From: Selaginella moellendorffii
Lineage: Eukaryota; Streptophyta; Lycopodiopsida; Selaginellales; Selaginellaceae
Assembly (NCBI RefSeq): GCF_000143415.4
Contig: NW_003314303.1
Location: forward strand, 310,460-367,581
DNA length: 57,122 nt
Reading direction: 5' to 3'
Shown in pieces: positions 13,986-24,847 of the stretch (within the stretch, counting starts at the first letter, position 1; every line of letters starts with the position of its first letter). Position numbers and translations under genes: made by a program. A model generated the notes under the pieces. The model worked only from the letters and a program-made list of their open reading frames with translations. It was not told the origin of the DNA and did no database searches.

Positions 13986-16250
13986 GATTTTAGCTCAAGA
14001 AAGTGTTCTCAACAACTATGGCAGAGCTCTTTCTTAGAATGCCCAAAAGGCTCAGGCTAAGATAGTCTCCACACCACACTTTCCTCTTGAGCTCACAGAG
14101 ATTTTCCCTGAGTTGGCAGTGGAGTTGACCATTTATGTGATAAATGTTTTTTCATGCAATGTGATCGACATTGTTGGAGGTGAGTTAGATAGCTTGGGAC
14201 ATCTCTCAACCTCACTCTATTTATTTGAGAGTAAGGCTGAACCTCTAGCCACGCCCTCTTTATTTGATGGCAAGGCTTATAGGGTGACCGCTTCCACATT
14301 CTGAGATGTCACACAGCAGCATCTTCCCACTAAAATCACTGTAGTTGATGACTCTGAGTGTATTTTGTCATGCCGTTTTCTGAAGATGAAGGATGACATC
14401 CAGACAATTAACTGGTAGAAAGAATCAAGCCAATCAGACATGCTCAAGTGAGTTATAACTCTTTAGAGTCCCCGGTACAGATCCAAGTGTATTGCATTGA
14501 AGATTCAGCCCTAGACTTGGACTCAACTTCAGTGGAGGATCTTCCCTTATTAGCAGAGTACTTGGCTTCAATCCTCACATTGAACATTGAGTGGTCAAAG
14601 CACTAGAAGCAAAAAGAGCAAGAGACAAAGGCCTTGGATTCAACAGCAACATCCTTGCCCAACTTGCCAAAGACAAGCTTGCTGGATATGGTGTTCCTAG
14701 CATCTTTATTTGAAGATGAGGACACTCTTATGGTTACAACCCATTATGAGAGTGAGAAGAAGTATGTGGATGTGGAAAATGAAGCAATGGCTGTTGTTCA
14801 TACTTTGGAGCAATTTTGTCACTTTCTCGCTAGAGCTTGTATTCATTTCCATGTTTGTTTTAACATGCTGACCTTTCTTTCACAGTGATTGGTTCACAAT
14901 CCTCATACTTTATCTTGGATTGTGACCATCCAAGAGTTCCAGCCAACTTTTCACATGTGGTGGAAGCGTGTGATGGATCCGAGTTCTTGGTTGCTAAAGC
15001 TACTGTGATCCCAGCAGCATTATAGGACATTGCAGTGTACTTGGATTCAGGCAAGTTCCCAATAGATTCCTCACCAGTGCAACAAAAGGCATTGGAGATC
15101 CAAGCATGGGGGTTTTGCCTTCTTGACAAACACCTTTATAGGAGGACTTCTCAAGACATTTTATTATTGTGTGTGGGTGAACATGAGGTCCCTGAGCTCC
15201 TTCGTGCTTTCACTCTTGTGTGGGGCATTTCTCGGGATGGGTCACAGCACAGCTCCTCTTACACCATAGCTACTTTTAGCCTCAGATTCACCAGGACAGC
15301 TCGGACTATGCAAAGGCATGTGGGCAGTGCCAATGGTTCAACCCCCAAAACCATGTTCCACGTCTTCCTTTCTAGCTTGTCACTTCTCTGGGTCCCTTTT
15401 TTTAGTGGGGACTTGACTTTGTTGGCCTGATCAACCCACCGAGCTCAAAAGGACATTGATACATCATTGTGGCGACAGACTATTTCACGAAATGGGTTGA
15501 GACCATCCCTCTATGATAGGCAGATCAATAGTCTATAGTGAAGTTTGTCTACGAGTACAACGTTTGCCAGTTTGGAGTTCCTGTAGTTTTGATTTCCGAT
15601 TGTGGCAGCAACTTCCTTGGACAAGTGATGCAACATCTTCTCCAGCAGCTACAGGTCAAGCACATGAAGAGCAGTAGCTACTATCCTGAGTGCAATGGCC
15701 AAATAGAGTCTAGCAACAAGATATTGAAGACAATCATCTCAAAGCTTATGGAGGATCACCCAAGGCATTGGTACGAACACTTGGTTATGGTGTTGTGGGC
15801 CTTTGGACATCCTTCAAGACATCCATCTGCAACCCCATTCTCTCTTGTCTATGGGATAGAGGCCGTGCTTCCAATGGAGATCCAGGTGCTATCACTCTCA
15901 CTTTCGCTTCGATATGCAACAGCAATGCAGCTTAGTGATGAGGACAAGCTTCATGTACATGACTTGGAGGTTCTTGCCTTGGAAGAACAGTGACAAGCTA
16001 TGATTGAACATCTCCTTTGAGGCAAGCAGAAAATCAAATCAGTCATTGATCACTAGTGGTTTGCTGAACCATTCAAGGATGGCAATTTTGTTCTTCTCAA
16101 GGAGTTCACGCCACCTTTGAAGTTCTCTCTTTGCTGGACCGGCCTCTACTTTGTTTAGCAACACATTGGAGGTGGAGCATACATGCTAGTAGGTGTTGAT
16201 GGATGTGAACTCCCACATGCTCACAACCACTCTCACATCAAACACTTCAT
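13986..16250 (+). pseudogene. Ty3/gypsy pol remnant (RNase H, zinc-binding, integrase)
   Basis: The order of pieces fits gypsy pol. At 14730-14850 HYESEKKYVDVENEAMAVV then LEQFCHFLA matches the RT RNase H of these elements. At 15100-15230 GFCLLDKHLYRRTS begins the integrase zinc-binding domain; its HHCC part is frameshifted near 15215. At 15440-15520 a degraded piece reads like the first catalytic part (ATDYFTKWVE). At 15538-15993 the integrase core is well kept: GVPVVLISDCGSNFLG supplies an Asp and CNGQIESSNKILK the Glu of the DDE triad, followed by TPFSLVYGIEAVLPMEI. A tail to about 16160 reads FVLLKEFTPPLKFSLCW. There are several stops and frameshifts. The tail is homologous to the minus-strand relic at 32.8-33.2 kb. 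Confidence 0.87.
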
Positions 16251-16634
16251 CTAGTGAGGCATTCCTCTTTTCTTCTTTTTCGTTTACTTCCTTTCTTTCA
16301 CTTTACTTTCATAGCTTCTTTTCTTACTTTTAGAGGGTTTTTCTCCACTAGACCATGGCTCTTGCCTTGGATTTTATGCTCAGGCAATCCATGGAGCATA
16401 CTTGAAGTCATCACAAGGCTACATTTGCATATTTTTTCCCCAACCCTGAAGGCCATTCTGAAAGTGTAGAAAAGAAGTTAAGACCATACAAAAAATGATT
16501 GGAGAATGGCCTAAATCATAACATACCAAATAGCATGAGGCCACATGCCATTATTCAAACATGCTATTGACACCCACGTGAAATTTCACATTCACAAAAT
16601 TGGCATGAGCCCTCATGCCATTAGTGGTACCACT

Positions 16635-16830
16635 AATGCCATGAGACCTCATGCTATCTTTGGCCCCTGCTAGCCTGTTGCTATATTCCTTTTGCCTTGT
16701 TGCAACTATATATATTTTTGTGTGTGTGACTAGTCACCCATACAAAAATATATACAGTTGCAGCAAGGCAAAATGAATATGGCAATAGGCTAGCAAGGGC
16801 CAAAGATGGCATGAGGCCTCATGCCATCTT
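16635..16830. repeat. Foldback element about 196 bp, capped by the 22-bp palindrome at both ends
   Basis: The sequence is an imperfect inverted repeat centred on TGACTAGTCA at 16728-16737. The left arm (GGCCCCTGCTAGCC, TTGCTATATTCC, TTTTGCCTTG, AACTATATATATTTTTG) is matched in reverse by the right arm (CAAAAATATATACAGTTG, CAAGGCAAAATG, AATATGGCAA, GGCTAGCAAGGGCC). Outermost on both sides is a copy of the dispersed palindrome. A degenerate second right arm follows at 16836-16925, again ending in the palindrome. Confidence 0.85.
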
Positions 16831-16979
16831 GATATACACACAGCTGCAGGCAAGTAAAAACATACATGACAATACGCTAGCCATGAAATTGCAAGGGCCC
16901 AAGATGGCATGTGGCCTCATGCCATTTCTAAATGTGGTCCTAAGCCATTCCATGGTGAACATACCAGGAAGCACAAGTG

Positions 16980-17225
16980 CCGAATATCAAGAGGAAGCGG
17001 TAGCCACACCAAAGACAGTGCCGCTCGCAACACTGCAACTACTCATAGTGCCGCTCGCAACACCGCAACTGCTCGTAGTGCCGCTCGCACAAACTGCCAC
17101 TCGCATAAACTGCCGCTCGCAATGGCGCTCACAATGCCGCAACCGCTTGTAGACGCATAAACCACAGCTCACAACGCCGCTTACACAAGCAACGCTCACT
17201 GCGCTCAGCGGAACCAAGAACACGG
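16980..17225. repeat. GCCGCTCGCA-type degenerate tandem repeat
   Basis: Units of roughly 30 bp built on 'AGTGCCGCTCGCAACACCGCAACT' variants run through this GC-rich patch and decay to the right. The overlapping ORFs at 16811-17232 on both strands are products of the repeat. Confidence 0.7.
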
Positions 17226-17259
17226 CGCACAAAAATGATAGACCTAGGAATGAGTTTGA

Positions 17260-18545
17260 GAATTCAAAAATAACACACGCTTGAATGTCACATCAAATCC
17301 TCTGACAAACCAGATCTTATGATTCCTTTGACAAATTTCAAACTGAGTAGCTTCTAGACTTTGCTGTCGGAGGTTGAACTTTGTCACATCATGTCCTTGC
17401 CTCGATCCAGCTGTGCCATGTCAGTGATTCGAACTTTGCTATGCCGTGTCAGCGATCCACGCCAAGATTATTCGCCGTGTAAAGGAATAATTATGCTGTG
17501 TGTGTACGTCCATTTATGGCAATATAAGGCCACACGCCATTCAAAGAATAATGCTAGTCGAGCATTTTTTGGTGCATTTTTGGGTTCAAAATTGCATGAG
17601 CCCACACGCTATAAAGTTTACCTGTACCAAAAATAGAAACAGCTTTATTTACTTGGGAATTTAAGTGGTTGAGGCATTTTTAAACTTACAAACACATGCC
17701 CTACTTACATTCCTTTGGTTGCTTAAAATTCAAAAATATATAAACCTTTCTTTTTGCATTTTCAATGTTTTCAATTATGGTTTTTGATTTTTGCAAGACC
17801 AGCCTAGTAATCTATTTGCATCCCGTCATGTTTATAGCTAGCTTTCATTTGTCCCCTTTGCTAGCCTGAGATACATCTGCTCGGCATCTGCCTCTTACAG
17901 CATTTGCCCAGAAAGGGCATCTTTCTTCACGCAGCATTTGCCACATGTTTAGGGTTTAGGGTTTAGCAATTCAGTAGCTTGATAAACATGCAAATATAGA
18001 ACTTGATGCAAAATCCTTTGATATGTCACAATGCCCCTAGGACCATAAACACATTTCAATAGAGAGGGTCCTTTCATTTCATAACTCCTTACGTAGATCT
18101 TGGTGAAACCAGAGTTAGTGAAGTTGGTTTCTTGTGATCCCGCATCTGATTGTGATGTCCCTTTGCAGTGTCGATGGAAAGGTCAATGCACACCAAACTG
18201 TAGAATCTTGGAGCAAAATAACAGCCGGATCTATGGCAAATGCCCCTGAAACATTGTAAGGCTCGTGTGGTCTCATGTGGTGTCCGATCGAGATGCTTCT
18301 TTGCAGGGTCATCAAGAAGGACATTGTATACCATTCTGTAAAATCTAGTTACGATCTAACGGTTGGATCTCCAGGAAACTCAAAACAATCTCGCGCGTGT
18401 CAGAATATTCTAGGAATATACTCCTATGTGCTCCTGAAAATGGCATGCGGCCCCACGCCATTCAAGAGATAACGCCAGATGATGCCGAGCATTTTTTGGT
18501 GCATTTTTTGGGATCAAAATTGCATGAGCCCACACGCTTGAACGT
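17260..18545. repeat. Locally duplicated non-coding block
   Basis: The passage with the palindrome, then GAGCATTTTTTGGTGCATTT, then ATTGCATGAGCCCACACGC occurs at 17516-17612 and at 18440-18540. The phrase GTCACATCAAATCCTCTGAC occurs at 17287 and 18545. A weaker pair lies at about 18170-18260 and 18290-18370. No open frame with recognisable content was found, so this may be the decayed front part of a neighbouring gene copy. Confidence 0.6.
17948..17966. repeat. Short interstitial telomere-type repeat (TTTAGGG)
   Basis: Two and a half units of TTTAGGG, the Arabidopsis-type plant telomere repeat, read on the plus strand. This is far too short to be a telomere remnant with confidence. It could be a telo-box, an element often found in plant promoters. 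Confidence 0.6.
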
Positions 18546-18689
18546 CACATCAAATCCTCTGACAATTTATTTAGCTGAACATCTGGCATTTTTGGAAATA
18601 CAAGATGCTTTGGAATATCCAATCATGCATGGTATAAATATAGTGAGGGTATTAAATGATATCCCAATCATGATCTTTCTTTTGGATTT

Positions 18690-19224
18690 CGCGTGCATGC
18701 AGTCCGAGGAATGATGACGTTGCGGATTTCTTTTGGATTTCACGCATGCGCGCGGCGATCCAGAAATTAATGGTGGCGCCCAAGTCCGAGGAATGATGAC
18801 GTGGCGGGATTACCAACCATCGTGACATTTCGCGCGTGTGAGGTTAGGTTTTGCATTTTGCTTCGTACTCATGCTCGCACACTCGCGCTCGCATTGCGCT
18901 CACACACTCGCGCTCGCATCGCGCTCCCACTTGCGCTCCCACTTCTCTACAGGTTTCTCGTGTGCATCGGCGTCCACTCGCACTTGCATCACACTCGCGC
19001 TCGCATCGCGCTCATGTGCATCGGCGTCCACTTCAAGACACACCCAGTTTGTAACTTCGCCGCCAACTCCGCCGCCCACTCCACGCAGCCCACTTGGCGT
19101 CCCGGGAGATTTCAGCGCCACTCTCCAACTGTAAGTGGCAGAGTAGCCTTGCTGCTACGATCCGCTGCACACATAGTGCACATTCGCTAGCGAGTCCGGT
19201 TGTCACGCCTCCATTCGGCTTCAA
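18690..19224 (+). promoter_or_regulatory. GC-rich upstream region of the large gene, with direct repeats
   Basis: GTCCGAGGAATGATGACGT occurs at 18700-18718 and again near 18784-18802, and TCTTTTGGATTTC is also doubled. From 18840 to 19050 CTCGCGCTCGCA-type low-complexity sequence follows, so the five overlapping ORFs here are unreliable. The composition rises sharply against the flanks and the block lies immediately before the ATG at 19225, so it plausibly holds the promoter and 5' leader. No TATA box is claimed. Confidence 0.4.
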
Positions 19225-19227
19225 ATG

Positions 19228-19466
19228 GTAAGTCTTTTAGGCCAAGTAGAAAATGGCATGAGGCCACATGCCATTCAGTAGCAACATTGGCATGCACCGA
19301 TTGGGCTCTCGAGTGCAGTCCGGTTACAGATGGCGTGTAGCCTCACGCCATCTTAGGATGCAGCCTCAAGACATCTGATGCAGTGGTGAATGGCGTGTGG
19401 CCTCACGTTATTTCCAGCTACTAGCTTTTCATTTGTCAGCTCTAATTATTGTGCATTTCTGAACAG
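19228..19466 (+). other. Intron 1 with three palindrome copies
   Basis: The GT follows directly on the ATG start codon (AAATG then GTAAGT) and the intron ends GAACAG. It carries copies of the 22-bp palindrome at 19253, 19330 and 19390. It is the longest intron of the gene at 239 bp. The start assignment rests on the frame: ATG joins GCGAGGAATTGC to give M-A-R-N-C. Confidence 0.6.
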
Positions 19467-20641
19467 GCGAGGAATTGCGTTCTTCTTCCAGCCACTGTCA
19501 ATGTGGATGCAGAGAAGGGGGAGGAGCTCACCAGTTGGACTTTCGGGATGGAAGGCGAGGATCTGAGGCTGTACAACACAGATGGTGGGAGAAAAGAATG
19601 CATGGGGATCCTCATCCAAGTGACAGACACTCCATGCAGTTCCATGCAAGAATATGGACTGGCACTTGTGGTAGAGACAGTGTCTGCCTTCAAGATCCAC
19701 CTTGCACATCCTACCGGCTTCCCGGAGGGGGGCAGCGGCTATGAGGAATTCCTAGAGGGAGCTAGGGAGAGGTTGTCTAGGAGGCCCACAATTTCAAAGA
19801 CGCTGCGGGTCTATGAAGATTACATGGAATCCATGGACCTCACCTGCGGTGATGTTCAAAAACTATATTCCAACATTGAGCCGTTGAGAGTGCCTCCAGT
19901 TCGCAAAGCGAAGGGGAAGGGGGTCGATCTGGAAACTACCCCGAAGTAGAAAAGGGTGGTCAAGCTCAAGCCGACGTCCGACTCTCCTCCAAAAAAGAAG
20001 CTACTCGGTGATGCCATTGCCTCGGGTTCGAACACTACCAACACCAAAAAGAAGAGCCGCAAAAAGTAGAAAGAGCAAGAAGAGGCAGCAAAAATCATCG
20101 CAGATAATAGTACTTGTTTCTATTCCAACAAAGTATATACAATCGACGTGAGCCATATCGACATCCAAAGCAAATACAACCACAGGCTAGTATCTGATGA
20201 GTGGGTGGAGAAACTGAGCAGAAGATGCTGGCAAGTCCAGTAACACCCGACATCGCAGACGTGATCCCCTACTACCGAACAATGAAGGGCAAGACGAGGT
20301 TTCCAGACTTGATCAATAGGAAGGTGTTGGACGATCAGAACATCCGGTTCTATGCCGTCTCCGGGCAGCATTCTAGCTTGGCGATACAAGAGATAGTTGT
20401 GGATATTATGGTGGGCGAGGAGGTGAAGAAAGTCTTCAAGACAAGAGTTGTCCGCCTGATAAAAGGCAACTCGCCCCTCCGATCTATCATATACATCTCC
20501 CACACGCAGAATGTCAAGCAAGAAACGTGCTACAAATCGGGTCTGCACGAGACATTGGCACGAACACGGAAGCTCTGGGTTCAACTGAAGAAGCCACAAA
20601 AACCAGGACAAGGACGTGCACTAGCAACTAGCACCTGGCAG

Positions 20642-20695
20642 GTAAGCCTCGTTGCATGTGGCATAGCATGTGGCCTCACGCCATTTCCATTGCAG
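20642..20695 (+). other. 54-bp intron built around the palindrome
   Basis: GTAAGC at the start, TTGCAG at the end, phase 0. The palindrome copy at 20663-20684 fills nearly half. The length is divisible by three with no stop, so an unspliced message would add 18 residues rather than truncate. Confidence 0.7.
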
Positions 20696-22156
20696 GAATT
20701 CTCGAGTCTTCTCTCGAAAACACTAGGGGTCAATGACACACTCAGCATCCATAACATTCTACTCGCGACAATAGTTATTTTTGACAAATGGGTAGATGTG
20801 CTGAGGAGGTACCATGATGGGGAGTTGCCAAACTCAATGGGTGTGGAGGACGGCCAGAAGCCCAATGATTTGAAGCTCAACGCCTTGCGTTTCTCGCGGT
20901 CTCTAGACGACGACGACCTTCTGACAATGGCTAATGCTCTTCTACGTGGTGAAGTAGTCTTCAACAAGACCAAAATGACTCCCGGCCATATTGTGACATA
21001 TGAGGACTTGTGCACGACTCTGAGAGCTCGTGCGCTATTGAAGGATTAGATCTTCGAGCAAGTGGCCGTGGAGAGGGTGAGCATTGACACCACGCAAGAG
21101 ATGATGGAAGCGCTGGATTTGTCAAATGAAGACATCGACGAGTACGTGAAGGGGGCCCCCAAGTTCATCGATCTACTGCGGGATGCCACGAAAAGTAAAG
21201 CTGAGAAGTTGGATCAGTATCCAAATTTCATTAAGAGTGATGTCGACTGCCGGCTTCAGAAACAGCTCGACCCCGCAGCAGAGGCCTATCGAGAACCTTA
21301 CCGGGTATACTTGAATTCGGATGAGGATCAAAGGTGGAGGAGCATCGTTTCCCGCGGAGATGAGTAGGTCAAGAACATCTTTTGTGTGATGGACTTCACA
21401 AACGAGGAGATCACTCATGCAGACAAAGTCAGCTCCATCATTAACTTAATGGTGGGACTTGCGGAGGTGGAATCTTCAGTCCACTATATGATCTATGACT
21501 CCGAATCCTATCACAAGTTCTGGAAGGCCTTGAACGAGGTGAAGGCTCGGTTGAAAGGCAAGGAGATGCGGGAGATCCATGGGATAATGGCTAAGAAGAA
21601 GATACCGACGAATGTCCGCATCTTCACACTCACCCTTGTTATTGGTCCTGCAGCAGAGTGGGACTGGAGTGACTTCCCAGCTTCGTTCGATAAGGCCAAT
21701 CGAATTGATCTGAGGGAGGTCAATTTACCCGTGCCTGAGGAACTGAAGACGGCTATGGAGCTTTCGAATCCAAAGAAAGCTCCAGGTGCAGCATGGGAAA
21801 TGCTCAGCTGGGTCTTCAACGCAATAGCGGGTGGGTCACCTACTTCCGACTCCAAGGGCAAATGCGTTGTCGAGTACAACTGCGGCGGACTATTTTTTCG
21901 AGCCGCACTACTCAAGGGTGTCCCGTGTGTTGCGGTGACAAACTCCATTGAAGAGGTGACTTCAATGGAGCATATAATTACAGTTGCCAAAGAAAAACAG
22001 TATCTTCTCTGCGAACCTGGTGAGTACGCACTTTAAGTTTAAATGTTATCTCACAAGCTCTGTATGCAGGAGCGTGGCCACCCCCAGATGCTGAAACGGC
22101 GTTAACAGCTACTGTTGAAGATACCCATGTTGGGCCGAGCTCACAACCTGCACAAG

Positions 22157-22194
22157 GTAAGGTCACGTGAGGCCTCACGCCATTTTGATTATAG
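22157..22194 (+). other. 38-bp intron built around the palindrome
   Basis: GTAAGG at the start, TTATAG at the end, phase 1. Palindrome arms occupy 22162-22183. At 38 bp it is below the usual length of plant introns. The flanking exons join in frame as ...PAQ-D-RCEYS. Confidence 0.6.
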
Positions 22195-22284
22195 ATCGTT
22201 GTGAATATTCAGACACAAGGACTGAAAAGCACACTGGTGGCGCGTCGAAGAAGGACAAACAGACAAGCAATAGGAAAAAAGGAG

Positions 22285-22333
22285 GTACAAATTATATTTG
22301 CAATGGCATGTGGTCTCATGCCATTCCTTGCAG
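22285..22333 (+). other. 49-bp intron built around the palindrome
   Basis: GTACAA at the start, TTGCAG at the end, phase 1. The palindrome at 22303-22324 is followed by CCTTGCAG. The 3' part (GCCATT, pyrimidines, TTGCAG) is shared with the introns at 20642 and 22478. Confidence 0.68.
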
Positions 22334-22477
22334 GAGACACTTCTTCAAAGGCAAAACAGGCAAGCACCAGCCAAGCTCAAACTGACAGTGGTCATAAAAA
22401 GCAAAAGCACGTTGGACAGTCGTCGGGATCAGAGGCGTTTGATTCGAAAAGGAAGAAGGGCAACGAAAAGATGATAG

Positions 22478-22524
22478 GTAATGCCTCGCGGTTATGGCGT
22501 GTGTGCTCATGCCATTCATTGCAG
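22478..22524 (+). other. 47-bp intron built around the palindrome
   Basis: GTAATG at the start, ATTGCAG at the end, phase 1. The palindrome copy at 22494-22515 runs to within 9 bases of the acceptor. Confidence 0.68.
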
Positions 22525-24847
22525 ATCAAGGGCTGAGTGAAAGCAGGCAGTCACCACCTCCTGACTCAGATTCCTATGGCAGACTCCCCTTCTCCAATCT
22601 CAATGGAGAGGTACAATGGATGAGGGATGCTTTTCAAGTCAGGGCCACGTTTTTCTCATCTCGTCGTCTTCGAAGGGTGCAAGAACGTGCAGAAACCATG
22701 TTAAGACAGTCGGGTGAGGATACGGTCCTAGGTCACGCACTAAAACAGGCTATGGATGTCTTGTATTTTGAGATGGAGACTCGGCCAGATGATTTTCCCA
22801 AGATGGTCCTGGAAGAACAAGCCATCCAGCCTGAGCAGCCTATGGAAGAAATGCAGGAGGGGGATGAGGAGCCAGAGAAAGATAATGAGCAGGAAGAGCA
22901 GAAGGATAAAGAGGAGGACAAAGAAGAGGAGGACGAAGAAGAGGAGGACGAAGAGGACTTGGATGGTCCTCACAATGGTGACGATCACAATAACGATGAC
23001 GACGATGATGATGACGATGGCCAGCCTAAGGTGGCCAAAGAGCAGCGGAGGAAGGTCATACAAGACAAACCATCAGGTAAATAATAGTACATCCATTCCT
23101 AACCTTTTACCATTTCTAACATTGTCCATGTAGGTCGTAGAGCAAATGGTAAGTAGAGATTATTCAGTTGAATTAAGATACAAACTCTAGCCTTTAGTAT
23201 CGAGGAAGGATAGTGCCAAGCAAGGGTCGAAACGTATGTCCAATCCTTCAGAATCAGCAGTGTGCCCAAGTGATATCGGTCCTAGTTCCTCAATAGCAGT
23301 TGATGGTAAATACAGTATAGTCGATTCAATGTGCTAATGAGTTTGTTTTTAGTAGCACGGGAGGATACCATCTCAATCGAAGGGAGATATTTGGACATGC
23401 ATATGGATCCGCCAGTGGACTCTACTTGCCTGCAAGAGTCATCAGAGCTGGTGGAGGCTACTATCCATATCAACGCCAAGCAAGCTGACCACGCTCCACT
23501 TGATGCTGCCCATACCACTGAGTCAATCTTGTCCACGTATCCAACTGACGGTGACCAGGCGCCATTGGACCCGCATGAGGCCGCCCCAGCCGCCGAGCCG
23601 GTCGTATCCTCATTTCCAACGGACTCAACGTGTGCCCAATCGTCTGACTACGCGCCGTTGGAACCTCCCTACACCGCCCCTGCTGCCTGTTCGGTCATGT
23701 CCACTTTGCCAACGGAGGCACCAGCTGAAATGGCGTGTGATCACACGCCATCGGAACCACCCCATGCCACTGTTGAGCCAGTTGTACCAGAGTCTACAGC
23801 TGAAATGGCATGTGCCCACATGCCATCGGATGCAATTGACCCCACATTGCAGAGGAGAGTATTTCTGCCCTTCACGTTTCCTCGACCAAAACCCTCTCAA
23901 CGACCATCGGGAGCACCATTCACTAATATTGTAGATGGTAAAATTGACTTGTACCATTTTTTATGCTGACGCATTTCATTTCAGAGTCACGGCGAAGGTA
24001 CTGTATCATTTTTGATCTGAACGGTGTCCTTTTCTCCCATGAGCGTGGCTCGTCCTCGAATGTCATTGCACCCTCCAAAGCCTACGGTCGCAAGTTGGTC
24101 AAAAGAGACAGATTCACATTAATCACACGGGAGAAACTGCGGGATCTAATAATGACCATGTGACACTTAAAACAGAGGGCCGGGTTCAATTTGCAATTGG
24201 GATTTTGGACATCCATGATACGCCACAATGCATTAACGTTGCTACAGATGATGCACGATCAGACGCGAGTAATATTACCATTTGACTTTCTCCTAACGCA
24301 GGAGGATTGCTTGACTATGGTCCATGTGAGGGGTAGCAAGCCCATCTTCGTCAAGCCAGAGGCTGTAGTGATGAACCGGACTGCTAGCTCAAGTGAAATC
24401 CTCATCATCGATGACTCGCCGATTAAAACTGCAGCGAACATGCACACATATGCAGTGCACCCCATCTCTTGCAGTATGGAAACTAGGGAGAAGAAACCGT
24501 ATGTTCTGGGGGACCTTGCAAAATAGCTTGGAGCGATGGTGATAGAGAACCGGCCAGTCCAGGAGGTGGCTGCAGAAATCAACCAAATGGCAGATGGAAC
24601 GGTATATCAGAAGCCATTTGATCGGACAGACACCAGTCATCATTTATGGCATGTATATTGTCTAGCCAAGCACTATCCGCATCTCCATAATCTGCTCAAC
24701 CGGATGGGTTCTTCGACCACTGAACATGAGCGTGGACGTATTAGAGAAGAGATGGCATTACTATTGGGTTTAAATCCTGATAGTGTGGAGAGTGATGAAA
24801 TTCCAAGATTATTGTATAGGCGTTGGAGGCAAAAAATAACAGTCTGA

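Larger units (their letters stand above)
19225..24847 (+). pseudogene. Large multi-exon gene: ParB-like GQH region, acidic middle, C-terminal FCP1/NIF-type HAD phosphatase; interrupted
   Basis: Inferred exons: 19225-19227 (ATG alone), 19467-20641, 20696-22019, 22070-22156, 22195-22284, 22334-22477, 22525-23076, 23134-23148, 23198-23305, 23353-23937, 23985-24847. Frames join cleanly across every junction downstream of 20.25 kb. An unrecognised N-terminal domain comes first. Then at about 20345-20385 RFYAVSGQHSSLA recalls the (D)GQHR motif of ParB/DndB-like folds (tentative). A Lys-rich then Glu/Asp-rich tract (22850-23020) and Pro-rich repeats follow. At 24005-24420 CIIFDLNGVLF (motif I, with Asn as in plant NIF-like proteins), LGFWTSMIR and EILIIDDSP mark an FCP1-like HAD fold. 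Interruptions: TAG at 19947, 20067, 21047, 21365 and 24524, TGA at 24161, and one frameshift near 20240. It is probably a recent pseudogene. I do not recognise the whole architecture. Confidence 0.7.

Noticed and set aside
14113-14304. Independent small genes at 14.1-14.3 kb on either strand
   Set aside because: They lie at the front of the gypsy remnant and overlap each other, and no domain was recognised.
17948-17966. Remnant of a chromosome fusion (telomere repeat)
   Set aside because: Only two and a half TTTAGGG units, no flanking array.
22740-23063. Minus-strand hydrophobic ORF opposite the acidic tract
   Set aside because: It is the complement of GAG/GAA/GAT codons; no independent support.
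19225-24847. Readthrough of TAG codons or RNA editing restoring CAG/CGA as a way to express the large gene
   Set aside because: U-to-C editing of stops is known in organelles of some early land plants, not for nuclear genes, and there is also a frameshift. Deamination in a silenced copy is simpler.
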